From: DASXHD01 sp036488725
GTDB taxonomy: Bacteria; Myxococcota_A; Polyangia; Polyangiales; Polyangiaceae
Assembly: GCA_036488725.1 (NCBI GenBank)
Contig: DASXHD010000093.1
Span: 1-64,000 of the forward strand
Direction of reading: 5' to 3'
Length of the DNA: 64,000 nucleotides
The translations under genes were made by a program, and so were the position numbers. The notes beneath the pieces were generated by a model. That model did not search any database. It saw only the letters and a list, made by a program, of their open reading frames with translations, and was not told the origin of the DNA. Below, piece by piece: positions 60,447 to 64,000 of this stretch. Numbering within the stretch: the first letter of the stretch is position 1; each line of letters begins with the position of its first letter.

Positions 60447-61839
60447 CGTCGCCCGGCGCCGGATTGCTCACGTTCTTGATGCCGCGCTCGGCGAGCTTGT
60501 CTTTGAGCACGCGCTGCGGGCCCGGCTCGCCGTGCACCAAGATGACTTGATCGAGCTTGCCGGTGTCGCGCGTGTGCTCGGCGTAGGCGACGAGATCTTT
60601 TTGGTCGGCGTGCGCGGAGAAACCGTTCATCACCGCGACCTCGGCGCGTAGATCGCGCTCGACGCCGAAAATCTTCACGCGCTGCCGCCGCTCGACGATG
60701 CGACGCCCGAGCGTGTGAGGCGCCTGGAAGCCGACGATGACGACCGCGTTCTTCGGGTCCTCGATGCCGGCCTTCAAGTGATGCAGCACGCGCCCCGCCT
60801 CGCACATCCCGCTCGCCGAGATGATGATGCACGGCTGATGATTCGCGTCGATCGCCTTGCTGTCTTCTTTGTCGGACACGTAGCGCAGGCTCTCGAACTC
60901 GAACGGCGACTCGCGCCCCGCGATGAGCGCGCGCGTCTCTTCGTCGTAGCACTCGGGATGCATGCGAAAGACGTCGGTGATTTTCACCGTGAGCGGCGAG
61001 TCGACGTAGACCGGCATGCTCGGGATGAGCTTTTTCGAGCGGAGGCGGCTGATCGCGAAGACGATCTCCTGCGCGCGCTCGAGCGCGAACGACGGGACGA
61101 TCATCTTGCCGCCGCGTTTGTAGACGCGGTTGATGAGCTCGACGAGCGCTTCATCCATCGCTTCGAGCGCCGGGTGCAGGCGATCGCCGTACGTGCTCTC
61201 GGTGACGAGGACGTTCACCGCGTCGGCGCTCTCGGGATCGCGCAAAATCGGGATGTGATTGCGTCCGAGATCGCCGGTGAAGAGGATGCGCTTCGTCTGT
61301 CCTTCGTCTTCGACGTCGAGCACCGTGATGGCGCTCCCGAGCACGTGGCCCGCGTCGTGGAACGTGATCTTCACGCCGTCGGCGATCGGCACCGTGCGCG
61401 CGTACGGCACCGAGATCATCCGCTCGAGCACGCGCACGACGTCTTGCGGCCCATAGAGCGGCGTCGCGCGCTCCATCTGGACGTGGTCCTTTTCGATGGA
61501 GCGATTGATGTATTCTGCATCTTGTTCTTGGATGGCCGCGGCGTCCTCGAGCATGACGGCGCAGAGGTCGCGCGTCGCGGGCGTCCCGTAAATCGTGCCC
61601 TCGAAGCCGGACTTGCAGAGCATCGGCAGCGCGCCCGAGTGATCGATGTGCGCGTGCGAGAGCACCGCGACGTCGACTTCGCTCGCGTTGAACCCGAGGT
61701 TCTTGTTGACGTCGTACGCCTCGCGCCGGCGCCCTTGAAAGAGCCCGCAGTCGAGCAGCACGGTCGCGTGCGGGGTGTGAACGAGATGCTTGCTCCCCGT
61801 GACGGTCTGCGCAGCGCCGACGAACTCGATGCGGATCAT
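60433..61839 (-). CDS. Metallo-beta-lactamase/beta-CASP ribonuclease
   Basis: 468 residues. MBL fold with LSHAHIDHSG (HxHxDH) and later His/Asp ligands (AGHVLGS, TGDLGR), then the beta-CASP domain (VNVLVTESTYGDR, MIVPSFALERAQEIV, ISASGMCEAGRVLHHLK, VGFQAPHTLGRR, NGFSAHADQ). Family proteins are RNA endo/exonucleases of the CPSF73-like type. The bacterial role is RNA processing or turnover. Convergent with the Nudix gene. No membrane or binding extra domain is present. Confidence 0.95.
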   Translation of the reverse strand: MIRIEFVGAAQTVTGSKHLVHTPHATVLLDCGLFQGRRREAYDVNKNLGFNASEVDVAVLSHAHIDHSGALPMLCKSGFEGTIYGTPATRDLCAVMLEDAAAIQEQDAEYINRSIEKDHVQMERATPLYGPQDVVRVLERMISVPYARTVPIADGVKITFHDAGHVLGSAITVLDVEDEGQTKRILFTGDLGRNHIPILRDPESADAVNVLVTESTYGDRLHPALEAMDEALVELINRVYKRGGKMIVPSFALERAQEIVFAISRLRSKKLIPSMPVYVDSPLTVKITDVFRMHPECYDEETRALIAGRESPFEFESLRYVSDKEDSKAIDANHQPCIIISASGMCEAGRVLHHLKAGIEDPKNAVVIVGFQAPHTLGRRIVERRQRVKIFGVERDLRAEVAVMNGFSAHADQKDLVAYAEHTRDTGKLDQVILVHGEPGPQRVLKDKLAERGIKNVSNPAPGDVIEV

Positions 61840-61960
61840 GGTGCGAGGTTACACCAGAGCCATGCGCGCGCTCGTCCGCTTGTCGTGAGGCGATTCGAGG
61901 AAACTGCGCTGGCTCGGCTGGTTTCGTCGTCGTAAGCTGCGCGGCGGCGAGGTTGGCTTG

Positions 61961-63385
61961 GTGTCCGCGAAAAAGACTCTGATCTTCATTCCCACGTACA
62001 ACGAGCGGAACAACGTCGGCCCGATGTGCGAGCAATTGTTCGCGCTCGGGCTCGACGCGGACATCGTCTTCATGGACGACTCCTCGCCCGACGGCACCGG
62101 CGCGATCCTCGACGAGATCGCCCGCAAGCATGAGCGGTTGTCGGTGATGCATCGACCGGCCAAGAGCGGTATCGGCAGCGCGCATGTCGCGGGCATCGCC
62201 TACGCTTACGACAACGGCTATCAACGCCTGGTCACGCTCGACTGCGACTTCACACACTCGCCCGACGCCATTCCGACCTTCCTCGCCCGCGCCGAGGAGG
62301 CGGACGCCGTCGTCGGGTCTCGCTATCTCCTCGAGAACAGCTTGCCCGACTGGACGCTCTTCCGTAGGGCGCTGACGACGCTCGGTCACGCGCTGACGAC
62401 GAACGTCCTCGGTATCGAGCAGGACGCGACGGGGGCTTTTCGCGTTTACAATTTGGAGACGATTCCGCGCGCTCTCTTCGACCTCGTGCAGTCGCGTGGG
62501 TACGCGTTTTTCTTCGAGAGCCTGTTCATCCTCCACACCAACGGCTTCCGCATCGCCGAGGTTCCGCTCGCGTTGCCCGCTCGCACTTATGGCAGCTCGA
62601 AAATGAGTGGCATCGAAGTGGCGAGGAGCGTCAAGACGCTCGGGTCGCTCTGGTTCACCAACGTGACGAAGCCGTCGCGCTTCCGGCTCGCCGGGGTCCC
62701 CGAAATCGATTCGGAGCTCGTCGACGTTCAGAACTGGAACGAATATTGGGACAAGAAAGAGCGCGCGACGACCGCGACGTACGATGCGATCGCGACCGTC
62801 TATCGCAACGCGGTCATCAAGCGCCGTCTCGAGAAGACGATCGAGCGCGAGTTCAGCAAAGGCTCGTGCCTGCTCCACGCCGGATGCGGCAGCGGCCAGG
62901 TAGACGTCAACTTGCACGAGCACGCGAACATCGTCGCGGTCGACATCTCGGAGTCTGCGCTGCGAACGTATTTGCGCGAGAATCCCCACGCGAAGGTGCG
63001 ACACGCGAGCATCTTCAGCCTTCCGTTCGAGGAGCGGAGCTTCGACGGCGCGTACAACCTCGGCGTGGTCGAGCATTTCACGCACGAAGAGCTCGGTCGC
63101 GCGTTCGGCGAGATCCGCCGCGTGCTCAAGCCGGGTGCGAAAGTCGTCGTCTTTTGGCCGCACGCGCAAGCGACGAGCGTGAAGGTGCTTGGGCTAGCTC
63201 ACTGGGTTTTGAACGACGTGCTCGACAAAAACGTGCAGCTCCATCCGCCGGAGCCGTCGCTCGTACACTCGCGAAGCGAGGCCTCGAAGCTTCTGGCTTC
63301 GGGCGGCCTCGAGCTCGTCTCGTACGACTTCGGGCCCAAGGATCTCTTCGTACAAGCGGTCGTCGTGGCAAAGCGCCCAGACTGA
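61961..63385 (+). CDS. GT2 polyprenol-phosphate-type glycosyltransferase fused to a SAM methyltransferase
   Basis: 474 residues from GTG (TTG at 61958 is possible). Residues 1-240 form a GT2 glycosyltransferase: IFIPTYNERNNVGP, VFMDDSSPDGTG, VTLDCDFTHSPDAIP (DxD metal site) and VGSRYLLENS, as in dolichol-phosphate mannosyl- or glucosyltransferases. Residues about 270-474 form a class I methyltransferase: LLHAGCGSGQVDVNLHEHAN (motif I), VAVDIS, YNLGVVEHFTHEELGRAF. Fusion in one chain is unusual. It may transfer a sugar to a lipid carrier and methylate a linked product, by inference. Next to a membrane glycosyltransferase-like gene. Confidence 0.9.
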   Translation: MSAKKTLIFIPTYNERNNVGPMCEQLFALGLDADIVFMDDSSPDGTGAILDEIARKHERLSVMHRPAKSGIGSAHVAGIAYAYDNGYQRLVTLDCDFTHSPDAIPTFLARAEEADAVVGSRYLLENSLPDWTLFRRALTTLGHALTTNVLGIEQDATGAFRVYNLETIPRALFDLVQSRGYAFFFESLFILHTNGFRIAEVPLALPARTYGSSKMSGIEVARSVKTLGSLWFTNVTKPSRFRLAGVPEIDSELVDVQNWNEYWDKKERATTATYDAIATVYRNAVIKRRLEKTIEREFSKGSCLLHAGCGSGQVDVNLHEHANIVAVDISESALRTYLRENPHAKVRHASIFSLPFEERSFDGAYNLGVVEHFTHEELGRAFGEIRRVLKPGAKVVVFWPHAQATSVKVLGLAHWVLNDVLDKNVQLHPPEPSLVHSRSEASKLLASGGLELVSYDFGPKDLFVQAVVVAKRPD

Positions 63386-63386
63386 T

Positions 63387-64000
63387 TCAATCCGGCCGTA
63401 GGTAGATGCGGGGCTTCACCTCGCGATAGTGGAGCTCGCTGATGAAGGGGTCCCATAGCGCCGCGCGCCAGCGACGTTTGCGGCCGTCCCCTGAAGGGTT
63501 CGAGTCGAGGATGATCAGCTTCGGCCGAGTTCGCAGTAGCTCGGCGCGGACGACGCTGAGCTTTTGCTTGTCGGTGTCGCCGCTGTAGAAGCCGAGCACT
63601 TCGTCGTCGGTCGTCGATTCGCGCATGCCGTTGATCCGGTCGACTTGCATGTACAAGCTCGGCGCGCCCGTCGTGACGATGTAATCGCTCGGCGACGTGT
63701 ATTGCTTCACCGCTTCGAAGACGCCGGGGATGGGCTCTTGCGAATCGAAGTCTTGTCCGACGCGCGTGCCGTATTTGTCGCGCTCGGCGTCGAAGCGAAC
63801 CCAAACGTGCATGAGAACGCCGGCGAGCAAGGCCGCGCTCACGAACGCGCGCGACGCTCGGCTCATGGCGCGAAAGTGGGGCGTCATCGAGTCGAGGCCC
63901 ACGACGAGCGCGAAGAACAAGCCGCTCATCGTCATCGTGTAGTAGTGCGCCCACTGGCAATTGCTCGCGGTCACCGCCCACAGCGCCGACGCGAGCCCGA
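63387..64000 (-). CDS. Partial membrane glycosyltransferase-like protein (C-terminal part)
   Basis: The N-terminus lies beyond base 64000; the frame stays open to the edge, so the gene is cut. The visible part has two or three spans near its N-terminal side (WAVTASNCQWAHYYTMTMSG, LFFALVVGLD, SAALLAGVLMHVWVRF), then a soluble domain: DYIVTTGAPSLYMQVDRING, FYSGDTDKQKLS and RPKLIILDSNPS. This resembles the C-terminal soluble domain of GT-C glycosyltransferases (ArnT/PMT-like) after their membrane part. It lies convergent with, and 1 base from, the GT2-methyltransferase gene. Identity is tentative. Confidence 0.6.
   Translation of the reverse strand, partial: GLASALWAVTASNCQWAHYYTMTMSGLFFALVVGLDSMTPHFRAMSRASRAFVSAALLAGVLMHVWVRFDAERDKYGTRVGQDFDSQEPIPGVFEAVKQYTSPSDYIVTTGAPSLYMQVDRINGMRESTTDDEVLGFYSGDTDKQKLSVVRAELLRTRPKLIILDSNPSGDGRKRRWRAALWDPFISELHYREVKPRIYLRPD

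Overview
The window looks like chromosomal DNA from a high-GC, large-genome bacterium of the myxobacterial type (Myxococcota, probably a Polyangia-like lineage). Reasons: GC at third codon positions is very high throughout. Seven Hanks-type Ser/Thr protein kinases sit in 64 kb together with a PP2C phosphatase, an FHA protein and two PilZ proteins. There are about a dozen predicted lipoproteins, many with low-complexity, Cys-rich or beta-propeller ectodomains. Short serial TPR/PEGA proteins lie beside kinases. The lineage call is inference from gene style; there is no rRNA or marker gene here to prove it.

Layout. 1-7.6 kb: an HD-domain protein with an open frame to the window edge; a reverse-strand operon (small membrane protein, DCC-type thiol oxidoreductase, TetR repressor) with two near-identical palindromic operators bracketing its promoter; a collagen-like/propeller lipoprotein; a 1266-residue PknK-like kinase-ATPase-TPR protein. 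7.6-18.4 kb: an FHA plus AAA+ sigma54-activator-like protein lacking the GAFTGA loop; a vWA lipoprotein and an RTX-repeat lipoprotein in one unit; a patch of decayed genes (11.9-12.5 kb) holding the relics of a lipoprotein and of a histidine kinase; a Gly-rich lipoprotein; a LuxR-type regulator; two exported proteins; a kinase. 18.4-26.9 kb: a SirB1-like protein with an outer-membrane-like partner, a deoxyhypusine-synthase-like enzyme coupled to an amidase, MarR and PilZ regulators, a PilZ-membrane protein, tRNA-Gln(TTG), a YcaQ/AlkZ-like protein and a DegT-type aminotransferase.

26.9-48.4 kb: five further kinases interleaved with lipoproteins, a LysR regulator and cytochrome c pair, an enoyl reductase-like SDR translated together with a TMTC-like membrane TPR protein, RNase HI, a membrane protein with an apparent start-proximal frameshift, cofactor-independent phosphoglycerate mutase, an endonuclease/exonuclease/phosphatase-like lipoprotein, a DUF1415-type protein and a LysM protein. 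48.4-64 kb: glutamyl-Q tRNA(Asp) synthetase, membrane proteins, an HtrA-like protein lacking the catalytic histidine, PP2C phosphatase, an MFS exporter, a PcfJ-like protein, an ECF sigma factor with a small membrane partner, undecaprenyl-pyrophosphate phosphatase, a Nudix hydrolase, a beta-CASP ribonuclease, a glycosyltransferase-methyltransferase fusion, and a membrane glycosyltransferase-like gene cut by the window end.

How it works together: most of the content is signalling and envelope surface rather than one pathway. Kinases, PP2C and FHA form a phosphorylation toolkit. No mobile element, CRISPR array, phage block, defence island or biosynthetic gene cluster was seen. The points most worth following are the two-operator TetR promoter, the relic region, the activator without GAFTGA beside a -24/-12-like site, the DHS-like/amidase couple, the histidine-less HtrA homologue, the GT2-methyltransferase fusion, and a recurring -10-like hexamer 6-7 nt before several start codons that suggests leaderless transcripts. 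No gap longer than about 300 bases is left without a feature.
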